Below are positions 1 to 9,052 of a stretch of 64,000 nucleotides of DNA, piece after piece. The position numbers and the translations under genes are program-made. How positions within the stretch are numbered: position 1 is the first letter of the stretch; every line of letters starts with the position of its first letter. The DNA comes from Verrucomicrobiota bacterium (GTDB lineage: Bacteria; Verrucomicrobiota; Verrucomicrobiia; Limisphaerales; PALSA-1396). Location of the stretch: contig JACQFP010000048.1 in NCBI GenBank assembly GCA_016200005.1, forward strand, positions 28,612 to 92,611. Direction: 5' to 3'. Under the pieces are notes generated by a model. That model had not been told where the DNA came from, did no database searches, and was given only the letters and a program-made list of their open reading frames with translations.

Positions 1-356
1 TCCGCTGCGCTGATCTGGTCGTAGTAAGGGAGCAATCCGGTCTGGCCCACCCAGCTTGTCTGCGTAGCCATGCCGTTTCTGGCAACGGTTGGTGGGTAAC
101 GATCGCTGTAATCCCCCAAGTAAAGAGCTGCCGCCATGCCGACCTGACGAATGTTGCTAAGACACTGGGTGGTCTGCGCCTTCTGCTTGGCCCTGGCCAG
201 TGCGGGTAAAAGAAGGCCTGCGAGAATTGCGATGATAGCGATGACAACCAACAATTCGATCAACGTGAAGCCGCGCGCCAGCGCGTTTGTTGGGTCGTTC
301 TCAGTCGGACCTGCCAACGACCAGCAAATGGGTTGGGCCTTGTTGGACACGTGCAT
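1..356 (-). CDS. Prepilin-type N-terminal protein (pseudopilin), 3' end outside window
   Basis: The reading frame starts at ATG 356, with a stop codon directly upstream, and runs off the left edge of the window. It has the class III signal [10 protein letters not shown] at residues 29-38, followed by a hydrophobic helix ending [10 protein letters not shown] and then [19 protein letters not shown]. This is the usual arrangement of the large Verrucomicrobia and Planctomycetes family of type II secretion/pilin-like proteins. The leader would be cleaved after Gly29 by a prepilin peptidase, leaving a helix in the inner membrane. The start lies 17 bp downstream of a -10-like element of the shared promoter module, so the leader RNA is very short and has no clear Shine-Dalgarno site. 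Its ligand or role is unknown; these proteins are often annotated only as general secretion G-like. Confidence 0.85.
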   Translation of the reverse strand, partial: MHVSNKAQPICWSLAGPTENDPTNALARGFTLIELLVVIAIIAILAGLLLPALARAKQKAQTTQCLSNIRQVGMAAALYLGDYSDRYPPTVARNGMATQTSWVGQTGLLPYYDQISAA

Positions 357-373
357 TCAATTCTTGATCCAAA

Positions 374-431
374 GTACTACCGGAAATCAGGATCCGAACT
401 ACCTTTTTTCTGTGATACTCATGCTGTTTTT
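374..431 (-). promoter_or_regulatory. Shared AraC-type promoter module, copy C
   Basis: On the minus strand a distal half-site AAAAACAGC (423-431) is followed about 21 bp later by GAAAAAAGGTAGT ending at 398. Exactly 17 bp further is GTAGTAC (374-380), a -10-like element. It matches the other copies in this window in half-site spelling and spacing and sits just upstream of the pseudopilin start at 356. Confidence 0.6.
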
Positions 432-484
432 GGTTCCGCTACCCAGCGGTTTCCTCCGTCACTGAGAAGACTGAGTGCGTGACT

Positions 485-2014
485 CTAATCTGTCCGCCCC
501 CAGAGGGTCATCGGGTATACGTCCTCGGTTGGGCGTTGGGCCATGAGAAAACTGAAAGCATAGCCGAACAGCAAGGTCGGCGCACAGCCTGCAACGGGAT
601 ACCAGATGAAAGATACGTGGTTTCGCAACAACAACACTGACGCAAACCCCGAAATGGCCCCGAGGATGGCACCGAGGGAATTCGCCCGCATGGTGAAGAT
701 ACCCAGGAGGAACATGCCGAGAATTGGTCCGCTGAAGAAGCCGATGATCGTAGCGGCAGCCTGCAATAGCGAACCCATTCTGGCGAAATGCACACCGATG
801 GCCGCCAGGGTGACGAGAATGCCCCAGCCCAAGGTGATCCAACGCGCGTTGGTGAGCGTCAACTCCTGCGAGTTGGATCGAAGCTGCCTCAGACGCTGGA
901 CAAAGTCCATACAGGTGGCTGTGCTCAAAGAGTTCAAACCAGAGGAAAACACCGACATGGTCGCGGCAAAGAGGCTCGCAAAGACAAGCCCTGCCAAGCC
1001 AGACGGCAGCACATGCCGCACAAAGTGCGGAAGCACCATATTGGGGTCACCCGTTCTCTCGACAAGGTCATTGAGCGACGTCAGCAATGCGGAATTCTCA
1101 GGAGCATGATAGAAAGCGAAGAACCCCAGGCCCAGCAGATAAAGGATCCCGACCACCGGGATTTCCAGGAGTCCGCAAAAGATCAACGAGCGGGCCATCA
1201 TCCGGCCGGAACCGGCGGCAAGGTAACGTTGCACCAAAACCTGATCGCTGCCGTAAGCGCCTACCTGGTAAACCAACGTTCCGATGAACAACCCCCAAAT
1301 GGTCATCTCTTTCCAAAAGTCCGCGGCAACGAAGTTGATCGAGGTGGTGAGCAACGTCGTGTGGCCGGCGGCTGCGGCGACTCGCCAAATATGCGACACG
1401 TCGCCGTTGAAAGACCAGAGGATGACCGCCCCCATCACCACGAGGCCACCCATCAATACAAAAAACTGCATGACATCGGTCCATAGCACCGCCTTCATGC
1501 CGCCGAGAACGGTGTAGAGGGTCGTCAGCGCTCCCACCAGAGTAACGCAGGCCCAAACAGGCCACCCGACAATTTGCTGTAGGGCTAGCGAAATTGCGTA
1601 GATGGCAATTGCCATGTGCGAGGCGCGTTGCAGCAAGAACAACGCGGAGGCAAACAGACGGCTCTGCATGCCAAAGCGGTGCTCCAGGTACTCGTAGATA
1701 GTAAAGACCTTCAGTCGCGCCAGGAAGGGAATGAAAAGATAGGCGACGATGATCGCCATCAACGGGAACATGAGGATCGTCATGGCATAGCGGAGATCGT
1801 GGTGGTACGTCCACGCTGGCACCCCCATGTAGGAAATCGCCGAAAGATCGCATGCCAAGACAGAGATGCCCACCGCCCACCAAGGAGCGGATCGTTCGGC
1901 AAGAAAGTAGCCTGCCAGGTTCTTCTGCTTGCGCGTGAAGGAGAGCCCGAGAAGCACGGTGGCCACCATGTAAACCGCCAAGATAAGATAACCGGTTATG
2001 CCAAAGTCGCCCAT
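485..2014 (-). CDS. Sodium:solute symporter (SSS/SLC5 family)
   Basis: A polytopic inner-membrane protein of about 509 residues whose length and hydrophobic pattern fit the 13-helix SSS family. Family-like features are a first helix with YMVATVLLGL, the FLAERSAPWWAVGISVLACDLSAISYMG segment early in the protein (the sodium-site region), and a YTVLGGMKAVLWTDVMQF motif in the middle. It would couple sodium entry to uptake of a sugar or sugar acid; sialic acid and other monosaccharides are family substrates, but the substrate cannot be read here. I chose ATG 2014 over an in-frame GTG at 2038. A copy of the shared promoter module lies about 290 bp upstream, placing it in the same putative regulon as the sialidase and pseudopilin genes. 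Confidence 0.88.
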   Translation of the reverse strand: MGDFGITGYLILAVYMVATVLLGLSFTRKQKNLAGYFLAERSAPWWAVGISVLACDLSAISYMGVPAWTYHHDLRYAMTILMFPLMAIIVAYLFIPFLARLKVFTIYEYLEHRFGMQSRLFASALFLLQRASHMAIAIYAISLALQQIVGWPVWACVTLVGALTTLYTVLGGMKAVLWTDVMQFFVLMGGLVVMGAVILWSFNGDVSHIWRVAAAAGHTTLLTTSINFVAADFWKEMTIWGLFIGTLVYQVGAYGSDQVLVQRYLAAGSGRMMARSLIFCGLLEIPVVGILYLLGLGFFAFYHAPENSALLTSLNDLVERTGDPNMVLPHFVRHVLPSGLAGLVFASLFAATMSVFSSGLNSLSTATCMDFVQRLRQLRSNSQELTLTNARWITLGWGILVTLAAIGVHFARMGSLLQAAATIIGFFSGPILGMFLLGIFTMRANSLGAILGAISGFASVLLLRNHVSFIWYPVAGCAPTLLFGYAFSFLMAQRPTEDVYPMTLWGRTD

Positions 2015-2304
2015 GGTGCTAGCGGCGCTCCGTTCCACTATTTGAAGAGTTCATGCCGCCATGATTTCATAATCACAGTGCCGAAAATCAGACGTCGACC
2101 GGCAGCCGTATGCGAGGATGCTGGCTTTGCACTAAATTGGTGAACAGGGACGGTCAAGCATGGAGCATAGGGATTGACGATTATCTTGTTGAGGTTGTTT
2201 TCGAAGTCCGCAGAGGGTTGCTCCTCAAGCTTTGAGCGCAGGATGATCCTGTCATGGCAATGTTGCCACGTGGTCGATCTAGGTGCATTGCGCATGTGAT
2301 ATCC

Positions 2305-2363
2305 AATATGACAGTGGATGAAAACTCAGACTACCATTTTTCTGTGCAGCTTGCGCTGTTTTC
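2305..2363 (-). promoter_or_regulatory. Shared AraC-type promoter module, copy B
   Basis: Minus-strand half-sites GAAAACAGCG (2354-2363) and GAAAAATGGTAGT (ending 2330) are 21 bp apart. Seventeen bp further downstream is GTCATATT, a weak -10. The symporter start is about 290 bp away. The 390-bp gap 2015-2404 holds no other recognisable feature. Confidence 0.55.
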
Positions 2364-2404
2364 CACCTGCTCCAAGACGGCTGCGCCCGTACGGCCATTA
2401 GAGT

Positions 2405-3523
2405 TCATTCAGCCACGCGAATCCGCAGCCAGCGGATGTTGTTGACGGAATCCTCGCAGCACCAGAAGACGGCAAACACTTCTCCTCCCGGAAGGAGAAC
2501 CATATTGGGGAAACCGAATTTCAAGTTGCTGAGTTCTTCCGCGCCAGACGACTGGCCAGTCATCCCGGATCCCGCCCTCTGCCACAGCGGCAACTCCGCC
2601 AAGTTGATCCAGTTGTCGCCTTCGATGCGTGAAAGATTGGCCCAAAGACCGGGTTTATCGTCCCGGCGGTAGAGGCACAAAATTCTCCCATCGCGCAGGC
2701 AAATGATCTTGGCCGTCTGCCCGCGCAGGCCGGTGAGGCGCGGCTGAGAAAAGGAACGGCCATCGGGGGAGAGAGCATAAGGCGTGGGTTGACTGCTTCC
2801 GCTGGGTTCGTGGAAGGCCCAGGCAACTGCCAGCAGCCGACCATCCGGCAGCCGCGTGATCGACTGCTCGAAATGGATGACGCAATCGCGATGCCCGTCC
2901 ATTACGTCCATGTACTCGGGCCAGTTCTCGCCCCGGTTCCGTGACACAAGGGCAATCGCTTTCATCCCGTTGGGTGCCTCGCCGTTCCAACCCTTCCATG
3001 TGCCCATCGGCGCCAGCCAGCATCCATCTGGCAATTCGAGGATGGGATGGCAGATTTCGAAACTCGGGCCGATCAGCGGTGGTTCAATCGTGCGGGGTCC
3101 CTCCCAACTTCGTCCCCCGTCGGAGCTTTGCAGCAGGATGAGATCGACAGGAACATAGCCTAAGTTCTCACGATTGGTCAGGCCCTCGTCGGGATGTTCG
3201 TCACGATAGAACCGTGCACCCAAACCTAGAAGAGTGCCATCCCTTGTCCGACTGATCCGCACCGTATGCGTTGTGGGCCGTTCGACCGGGTCAGTGAAAA
3301 GCGGGACCGGAGAACTCCAGGTCATGCCGTCATCGGCTGAACGGCTCACGTACGTCCGATAGTCGAGGCTCTCCACCGCCTCGCCCAGATCGAACGCGCA
3401 TACCATCGTTCCATCATCCAACCGTACCACCGACGGGTGCCAAGCGTGGATCGATCGCAGGTGCGGCTTGGGATTGCGGTATACCAGTCCAGTTGCGACG
3501 CAGGCAATCAAGTTTTCACGCAT
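2405..3523 (-). CDS. Sialidase-like BNR-repeat protein, no signal peptide
   Basis: A protein of about 372 residues with a sialidase-type beta-propeller. Asp-box motifs are visible as SADDGMTWSSP and SSDGGRSWEGP, and LPDG/RDGRIL strands recur. The first residues from ATG 3523 (MRENLIACVATG) do not form an export signal, so the product is probably cytoplasmic, unlike the other sialidase-like proteins in this window. Family members hydrolyse terminal sialic acid or related sugars, but many BNR proteins are not true sialidases and I did not identify the full arginine triad and nucleophile. An upstream in-frame ATG at 3589 is possible. A copy of the shared promoter module lies at 3662-3720. Confidence 0.8.
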   Translation of the reverse strand: MRENLIACVATGLVYRNPKPHLRSIHAWHPSVVRLDDGTMVCAFDLGEAVESLDYRTYVSRSADDGMTWSSPVPLFTDPVERPTTHTVRISRTRDGTLLGLGARFYRDEHPDEGLTNRENLGYVPVDLILLQSSDGGRSWEGPRTIEPPLIGPSFEICHPILELPDGCWLAPMGTWKGWNGEAPNGMKAIALVSRNRGENWPEYMDVMDGHRDCVIHFEQSITRLPDGRLLAVAWAFHEPSGSSQPTPYALSPDGRSFSQPRLTGLRGQTAKIICLRDGRILCLYRRDDKPGLWANLSRIEGDNWINLAELPLWQRAGSGMTGQSSGAEELSNLKFGFPNMVLLPGGEVFAVFWCCEDSVNNIRWLRIRVAE

Positions 3524-3661
3524 TGCAGATGGGAAGTGTGGACGCCGGGTATTCCCACCTGGCGAAGTGTTTGGAAGGATCGCAGCCAAGACAATTCTTC
3601 AAAGCGCGCTGTTTGTATTGAAATGCATTTTCTTGGCGCACTTTGTTTGTCATGGGACTAA

Positions 3662-3720
3662 ACTCTACAGAAAATCAAAATCCAAACCACCGATTTTACG
3701 CAAAAGAAGCGCGGTTTTTG
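3662..3720 (-). promoter_or_regulatory. Shared AraC-type promoter module, copy I
   Basis: On the minus strand CAAAAACCGC (3711-3720) and AAAATCGGTGGT (ending 3686) form the two half-sites. Seventeen bp further is GTAGAGT, with TAGAGT a good -10. It lies about 140 bp before the sialidase-like gene starting at 3523. Confidence 0.5.
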
Positions 3721-3741
3721 AAGGGGACAACGAGCGAATGA

Positions 3742-4095
3742 CTACCTCACCCGCGACCAAAGCCAGCGCGGATCTGGGCGGCCCATGCCCGGGTCAGGGT
3801 ACTGGAAACCGAGAACGCTGACCTTGACTGCTTCTCCGTGCCCATCCACCCGCCCCGTGACACAACGGGTTCGCGACAAATGACGGTTAAAGGCACGAAC
3901 CGGATCGCCGCCCCAAGCGGGATCGCTTGGGGCGCGGAACAGCACACCCGGAATTTGCGGAGTAACATCGGTCCACTGATCGGGGCTCTTGGCGTTGGGA
4001 TTGCCGATCGCGGGCACGGTGGCAAGCCAAGGATAACGAAGCCTCTCCAGATTCCAGAAGTGGACGTGCGCGTCAATGATCGAGAGGTTTGTCAA
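3742..4095 (-). pseudogene. Chimera: amidohydrolase (fuconolactonase-like) N-terminus joined to pseudopilin C-terminus
   Basis: This 117-codon frame (TTG start, 3 bp after the fuconate dehydratase stop) begins with an amidohydrolase-2/L-fuconolactonase start: IIDAHVHFWN, then LRYPWLATVPAI. From residue 31 it turns, in frame, into the C-terminal part of a pseudopilin: [53 protein letters not shown]. These match the C-termini of the pseudopilins at 33.0, 36.1 and 37.0 kb. The lactonase barrel and the pseudopilin membrane helix are both absent, so the product is unlikely to do either job. It marks a deletion (or assembly join) that removed the rest of the lactonase gene plus the promoter and 5' part of a following pseudopilin gene. 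Confidence 0.75.
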
Positions 4096-4098
4096 CGT

Positions 4099-5325
4099 TC
4101 AGCTCGGTTTGAGATCGCAACTGCTGCCCGGCTCCAGCGGTGTCTGGTAAATACCACCAGCGACACACGCAGGATGTACGAAATGTTCCCGCAAATGAGA
4201 GATGTGCTCAAGAAAAACCACTTCATGACCGAGCGCGACGTGGTTGAACAACACGAGGTGCTGATGAAGCTGCCCCATGTCGCCAGCGTGCGGCACGACG
4301 GGCACGCCGAATTTCCGGCACAGCAAACTCACCGCCAGGAACTCGCTCACCCCGGCCACCCGCACCGCGTCCACCTGGATGAAGCCGACGCACTTCGCCT
4401 GCAAATAATTTTTGAAGACGACGCGATTGGGCACGTGCTCACCGAGTGCGAGCTTGGTTGGCCTGATCGCGTCGGCGAGCGTCTTGTGGCCAAGCACGTC
4501 GTCGGGATGGGTTGGTTCTTCAATCCAGAACGGATTGATCACCCGCAGTCGCTGGCAGATGTCGAGGGCCTGCGGCAGGGTCCATTGTTGATTGGCATCG
4601 AGCATGACGCGCGCGGAATCGCCCGCCGCTTCGCGAACCATATGGGCGCGTCGCAGGTCGCGTTCAGGATCGGGTGAACCGACCTTGAGCTTCATCGCGG
4701 TAAAACCCCCGGCGATGGCTCGCTTGCAATTCTCGCGCACTTGCTCGTCGGAGTAGTTGAACCAACCGACGGACGTATCATAGCCGGGATAACCGCTCTG
4801 CAACACGCCATCGCGCTGCGGGCGCGTCGGCTGATGTTCGCGCAAGATGGCGAGCGCCGGCGCGGCGGTGAGTTCGTCTTCGAGATACGAGAGGTCGAGC
4901 GTGGCAATGATCTGTTCGGGCGAGAGGTTGAGGAGTAATTTCCACAACGGCACGCCGAGTTTCTTCGCCCATAAATCCCAGCAGGCATTGGTCACAGAGG
5001 AAAGCGCGAGTTGCACGATGCCTTTGTGTGGGCCGAGCCAGCGGAATTGCTGCTCGTCCGCCATCGCCCGCTGCCGCGTACCAAAGTCGCTCATAATTTG
5101 CTCGATGTCACAGCCGACAAGACGGCGGGAATAGAATTCCGCCGCGCGGCAGACAAGCTCGTTGCCTTCACCAAGGGTGAAGGCCAATCCCGTGCCGGTG
5201 TAGCCGGAGTCGTCGTGCAGAAGCGTGACCGCGTAGGAATAAACCGGGGCTTTGTGAATGGCATCGCTGCCGTGACTCGAGCCGATGGGATAACGCGCGT
5301 CGCGAGTGGAAATGGATTTGATCAT
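4099..5325 (-). CDS. fucD: L-fuconate dehydratase (enolase superfamily)
   Basis: A cytoplasmic enolase-superfamily enzyme of 408 residues predicted to dehydrate L-fuconate to 2-keto-3-deoxy-L-fuconate. The N-terminus has the family-typical DARYPIGSSHGSDAIHKAPVYSYAV arrangement. The barrel shows the KLKVG lysines, MLDANQQW and FWIEEPTHPDD metal ligands, KLALGEH, and the C-terminal VVPHAGDMGQLHQH histidine. ATG 5325 overlaps the TGA of the upstream dehydrogenase (ATGA), which fixes the start and indicates translational coupling. With the preceding dehydrogenase and symporter it forms a non-phosphorylating L-fucose pathway; the lactonase that should follow is broken, and no clear 2-keto-3-deoxyfuconate dehydrogenase is seen nearby. 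Confidence 0.9.
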   Translation of the reverse strand: MIKSISTRDARYPIGSSHGSDAIHKAPVYSYAVTLLHDDSGYTGTGLAFTLGEGNELVCRAAEFYSRRLVGCDIEQIMSDFGTRQRAMADEQQFRWLGPHKGIVQLALSSVTNACWDLWAKKLGVPLWKLLLNLSPEQIIATLDLSYLEDELTAAPALAILREHQPTRPQRDGVLQSGYPGYDTSVGWFNYSDEQVRENCKRAIAGGFTAMKLKVGSPDPERDLRRAHMVREAAGDSARVMLDANQQWTLPQALDICQRLRVINPFWIEEPTHPDDVLGHKTLADAIRPTKLALGEHVPNRVVFKNYLQAKCVGFIQVDAVRVAGVSEFLAVSLLCRKFGVPVVPHAGDMGQLHQHLVLFNHVALGHEVVFLEHISHLREHFVHPACVAGGIYQTPLEPGSSCDLKPS

Positions 5326-6107
5326 GAATTCTCGATCGGACGACGGTAGCCGAGTTCCGCGCCACCGCTGACGTGCATGATATGGCCGGTTACGAAACGC
5401 GCTTTTTCGGAAAGTAAAAACACGCACGCGTCGGCGATGGCATCGCCCCCAGGGCAATAGCCGAGCGGATGAATCTCGTCGAGGTAACGTTCAATGGACG
5501 AGGGGTTAGGTTGCTCCTTACACCACTCGCGCAGCATCGGGGTCCAGGTGCCGGCAGGACAGACCGCGTTAACCCGAATACCGGATTTTGCATAGTCGAG
5601 CGCCATGGATTTGGTGAGCGCGTTCATACCACCCTTGGTAGCGGTGTAGGCGGCGTGGATTTCCTGGCCGATGACACCGACGAGACTCGACGTATTGAGA
5701 ATGCACCCCCGGCTCGCTTTCAGAGCCACGAACGCATGGCGCGTGGTGTGGAGTACGCTTTTCAAATTAATGTAAAAGAGTGCATCCCATTCGGCGTCGG
5801 TGGTTTCGTGCAATGCCTTGGACGGTGCAGCGATGCCGGCGTTGTTATGCACCGCGTCCAACCGACCATAGTGCGCAAGCGTGGCAGCGATGGCGGCTTC
5901 GACTTCGTTGTCACACGAGACGTCGCACGTCATGCCGAGGTGCTCCGGCCCGAGTTGGCGCGCGGCTTTTTGCACCGTTTCGCGCCCGCGCGCCACGATC
6001 GCCACCCGCGCGCCCTCAGCGGCATAGGCCTGGGCGCAGTCCCAGCCAATGCCCATTGAGCCGCCGGTGAGAAAGATGACTTTGTCCTTCAGCAGGGGAG
6101 TGGTCAT
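5322..6107 (-). CDS. SDR-family dehydrogenase, probable L-fucose dehydrogenase
   Basis: A 261-residue classical short-chain dehydrogenase. It has the TGGSMGIG cofactor loop near residue 15, NNAG around residue 90, a serine in LNTSSLVGV, and the catalytic YTATK, then a PAGTWTPM segment and the C-terminal FVTGHIMHVSGGAE. It would oxidise a sugar or sugar acid with NAD(P). Its position directly before L-fuconate dehydratase suggests L-fucose oxidation to the lactone, or a later oxidation in the same pathway; sequence alone does not decide. It starts 12 bp after the symporter gene and overlaps the dehydratase start by 4 bp, so the genes form one operon. Confidence 0.88.
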   Translation of the reverse strand: MTTPLLKDKVIFLTGGSMGIGWDCAQAYAAEGARVAIVARGRETVQKAARQLGPEHLGMTCDVSCDNEVEAAIAATLAHYGRLDAVHNNAGIAAPSKALHETTDAEWDALFYINLKSVLHTTRHAFVALKASRGCILNTSSLVGVIGQEIHAAYTATKGGMNALTKSMALDYAKSGIRVNAVCPAGTWTPMLREWCKEQPNPSSIERYLDEIHPLGYCPGGDAIADACVFLLSEKARFVTGHIMHVSGGAELGYRRPIENS

Positions 6108-6119
6108 GCGGAGGACCTT

Positions 6120-7814
6120 TTACCAGAAAATCAGATAAAGCACAACAAAGGTCGCCAGGACCACGCCCGTCAAAACACGATAGTTGCCGAGGCCGTGACC
6201 GTCGGCTTCGCCCCGCAAGGGCTCCCGCCAGGCTTCCCAAATCAATGGCTTGGCTTCCTCCTTGATCGGTTCGGGCAGCAACAGCGAGGTCGCGAACATC
6301 AACAGGATACAGGCGACGAGCAACCAGAACGCGATCAGCATGAAGTCCCCACGATAAATGCCGGTCCAGTCCAGGTAAAACATCACGGCGCCCAGCAGCA
6401 TCCCTCCAACGAGCGTGAGGAAGGCGGATTTTCCGGACGCCTTCTTCCAAAATACGCCGAGCAGGAACACTGTGGTGATGGGCGGCGCGACGTAAGAGAT
6501 GAGTTTGTTGATGCCCTCGAAGATCGTCGTGTAGTGACCGAACAATGGAGAGCAAACGATGGCGAGGATTGTGCCGGCAATCGTCGTCACCTTGCCGATG
6601 GACACCAGTTTGTGATCGCTGATGGCGGCGTTATGGCGTTTGAACAGGTCGTAGGCGACGAGCGTGGCGGTGGAATTGAGCGCGGCGGAGCAAGTTTGCA
6701 TCGCGGCCGCCAGCATCGCAGCCGCAACGAGTCCTTTTAACCCGACCGGCAACAAATGTGTGAGGAGAAATGTGTAGGTGTCCGCCGCGACGGCGGGGGA
6801 CTCGCCAGCGAAGGCATTCTGTTGAACCAGCGCCACGCAGATGACGCCCGGCAGCACGAAGAAAAAAACCGGCAGGATTTTCAGGAACGCGCAAAACAAC
6901 GGACCGACTCGCGCATGCCGTTCATCCTTGGCGGCCAGCACGCGTTGAACAATCGTCTGGTCGCAACACCAATACCAGATGCCGAGCACCGGATAGCCCA
7001 ACAAAATTGAATACCACGCGAGTCCGGAAGGATCGCCGGCGGAGCGGGCCATGTGGAGGAAGTTTCCTGTATGCCACGTGACTTGGCTGTCGGGGATCGA
7101 AGCGAGCGGATGAGGACTCGCCGACAAGGTCGATGCCAGCGCGTGCCAGCCTCCCACTTTGAGGTAGCCCACCACCGTGATCACCACCGCGCCGACGAGG
7201 AGCAAAACGGTTTGCACGCTTTCAGTCCAAACGACCGCGAGCAGACCGCCGAGCATCGTGTAAATCCCCGTGAGCACTCCAAGGACGACTATGAAAAGCA
7301 TGAGCGCGTCCATCCCGAAAATCATCGTGCCGGGCATCAGACCGAGAATGCCTCGGAGCACCCAGGCGGCAGTGTAAAGTGCCACGCCCATGTGAATCAC
7401 GATGGCTGAAAAAAGCGACACGATCGAAAGCATGTCGCGACACAAGCGGTTGAAACGCCGCTCCAGAAAATCCGGCAACGTTGCCACGCGGGACCGCAGG
7501 TAGAGTGGCGCGAAGAAAAGTGACAGCAGAATCAATGTGAAGCCGGCCATCCACTCGAAGTTGCCGAAGACAAGCCCGAACTTGTAAGCCGCCTCCGCCA
7601 GGCTGACAAGGTGGACGGTCGAGATGTTCGCTGCGAACATCGCCAATCCGATCACTGGCCAAGTCAGCGTGTTGCCGGCAAGGAAGTAATGTCCGCCCTC
7701 GCCGCCGCGTTCCCCTTTGCGGCGCAGGAATCCCGCCACGACACCCAACCCCACTACCCCCAGTAGATAAATGGCGATGATGCTCCAGTCCAATAGACCC
7801 AATCTTGTCGGCAT
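6120..7814 (-). CDS. Sodium/solute symporter, SGLT-like (SSS family)
   Basis: An inner-membrane protein of about 564 residues with 13-14 hydrophobic segments. Family marks are GHYFLAGNTLTWPVIGLAMFAANIS near residue 45, LPDFLERRFN, and the TGIYTMLGGLLAVVWTESVQT stretch near residue 190. It resembles the longer sugar-transporting SGLT branch more than the symporter at 485-2014. It is the first gene of the operon that continues with a fucose-type dehydrogenase and L-fuconate dehydratase, so L-fucose is the most likely substrate (inference). I prefer ATG 7814 because AGGAA lies 6 nt before it; the in-frame ATG at 7820 directly abuts that site. Confidence 0.88.
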   Translation of the reverse strand: MPTRLGLLDWSIIAIYLLGVVGLGVVAGFLRRKGERGGEGGHYFLAGNTLTWPVIGLAMFAANISTVHLVSLAEAAYKFGLVFGNFEWMAGFTLILLSLFFAPLYLRSRVATLPDFLERRFNRLCRDMLSIVSLFSAIVIHMGVALYTAAWVLRGILGLMPGTMIFGMDALMLFIVVLGVLTGIYTMLGGLLAVVWTESVQTVLLLVGAVVITVVGYLKVGGWHALASTLSASPHPLASIPDSQVTWHTGNFLHMARSAGDPSGLAWYSILLGYPVLGIWYWCCDQTIVQRVLAAKDERHARVGPLFCAFLKILPVFFFVLPGVICVALVQQNAFAGESPAVAADTYTFLLTHLLPVGLKGLVAAAMLAAAMQTCSAALNSTATLVAYDLFKRHNAAISDHKLVSIGKVTTIAGTILAIVCSPLFGHYTTIFEGINKLISYVAPPITTVFLLGVFWKKASGKSAFLTLVGGMLLGAVMFYLDWTGIYRGDFMLIAFWLLVACILLMFATSLLLPEPIKEEAKPLIWEAWREPLRGEADGHGLGNYRVLTGVVLATFVVLYLIFW

Positions 7815-7820
7815 GGTCAT

Positions 7821-8204
7821 TTCCTATGATTTTTTTAAAAATTCGATGTCAGTAACAGACGGAGCGTCGGTGGCTTCAAGGATGTTGAAGTTGAACTTGC
7901 GTACTGTCACAGAGATCAGCGCGAAGACACTCAAGGCTGGCAAAAAGCAAGCCCCTTTCATCACGCTCCGAACTATCATGTGCCTGCTCGCGTTTGCATG
8001 GATCATCCAAGGCAGTTGGCAGGCTGCCGCGTCCGAAGGCTTGCAATATCCTTCGGACGATGAACATTGCACATCATGTGAAGCCGTATGGGTAGCCAAT
8101 TTAGCGGGCGGCCTGCACGCTTTACGGCGTTGACCGCTGCGAAGGCCTACGAACATCGTGTCGCACCTTGACACTCGGAGCGGCAATGCCAAAATCATCC
8201 GGCC
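7821..8204. other. Divergent intergenic region, symporter/GntR
   Basis: About 384 bp between the divergent fucose-type operon and the GntR gene, expected to hold both promoters. I did not find the TTGTATGACAA palindrome seen at 9.95 and 13.6 kb. A minus-strand frame ends 4 bp before the symporter start and could encode a 45-51 residue peptide with one hydrophobic stretch, but nothing supports it beyond position. Confidence 0.4.
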
Positions 8205-8930
8205 ATGCAACGAACGAAAAGGAAGCGAGCGCCGGGCAAGCGCCTCAGCCTGCGATTGGTCCGCGACATCCAGAAGGCCATCCTGAAAGGCCAATTCAAG
8301 GTGGGGCAGCGCTTGCCGTCTGAGGAACAGTTGGGTCAGGACTTTTCGGCCAGCCGCACCGCGATCCGCGAGGCCCTTCAGCAACTGAAGGCGCGCGGCT
8401 TGGTGCGAAGCATCAAGGGCAGCGGCAGCTACGTTGCGAACACGGATGTGAGGTACTTGAAAGAATCGCTCACGCGCTACTACTGGCTGGCGCAGGAGAA
8501 AACCGAATTCACGGAGTTGATGGACCTGCGCCTGCTCATCGAATCGGATTGCGCCCAGCGGTTGGCGCAAGCCCGCGACCCGGAGGCCCTCAAGCACGTC
8601 GCTAAGATGCTCGGACGGATGCGTGCCAGTCAACGCGACATCGATGCATTTGCCGACGCCGACATTTCGTTTCACATGGCCATCGTGGGAGCGGGAGGCA
8701 ACCGGCTGTTCCAAGCCATTCACAGTGCGTTGGAACCGATGATGCGACGATTCGCACACGAGACGTACGAACAGACCGCGCTGATCGCGAAGAACCTGAA
8801 CGACCACGAGGCAATTTACGCCGCGATTGCCAAAGAGGACCCTGCCACTGCCCAGCGGGAGATGCGGCGACACCTCACTGACTCCAAGCGCAATTGTGAG
8901 GTCCTTCTGTCGCGACGGTTGGTTGCGTGA
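8205..8930 (+). CDS. GntR-family regulator, FadR/FCD subfamily
   Basis: A 241-residue DNA-binding regulator. Residues 10-75 form a GntR winged helix-turn-helix (GQRLPSEEQLGQDFSASRTAIREALQQLKARGLV, then a GSGSYV wing). Residues about 95-230 form an all-helical FCD ligand domain with metal-type residues in DADISFHMAI, NDHEAIY and MRRHL. Family members are usually repressors released by sugar acids or other small acids. The gene is divergent from the fucose-type operon. The FadR-type palindrome TTGTATGACAA lies upstream of the pseudopilin at 9.05-9.90 kb and the DUF4450-like gene at 10.0-13.5 kb, which makes those the best candidate targets. Confidence 0.9.
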   Translation: MQRTKRKRAPGKRLSLRLVRDIQKAILKGQFKVGQRLPSEEQLGQDFSASRTAIREALQQLKARGLVRSIKGSGSYVANTDVRYLKESLTRYYWLAQEKTEFTELMDLRLLIESDCAQRLAQARDPEALKHVAKMLGRMRASQRDIDAFADADISFHMAIVGAGGNRLFQAIHSALEPMMRRFAHETYEQTALIAKNLNDHEAIYAAIAKEDPATAQREMRRHLTDSKRNCEVLLSRRLVA

Positions 8931-9052
8931 GTTGGCAGCCATCAAGAACTCTTCGGTTCACGTATTCCGTTTACTCAGGGCCTTGAGACTTTCTCGATAT
9001 GGGCAGGACAGGTAATCTGCATCGCTTCAGATACGCTTCGCGATCATGGCGA

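Noticed and set aside
2038..2295. An 85-codon minus-strand frame upstream of the first symporter
   Set aside because: Lies between the promoter module and the symporter start, has no family resemblance or ribosome site; more likely an untranslated leader.
3838..4677. A 279-codon plus-strand frame across the chimera and fuconate dehydratase
   Set aside because: Antisense to an enolase-superfamily gene with all catalytic motifs.
7824..8945. A 373-codon minus-strand open frame across the GntR gene
   Set aside because: It is antisense to a clear GntR/FCD regulator and shows no family pattern. Its last 45-51 codons before the symporter could be a tiny peptide, but only position speaks for it.
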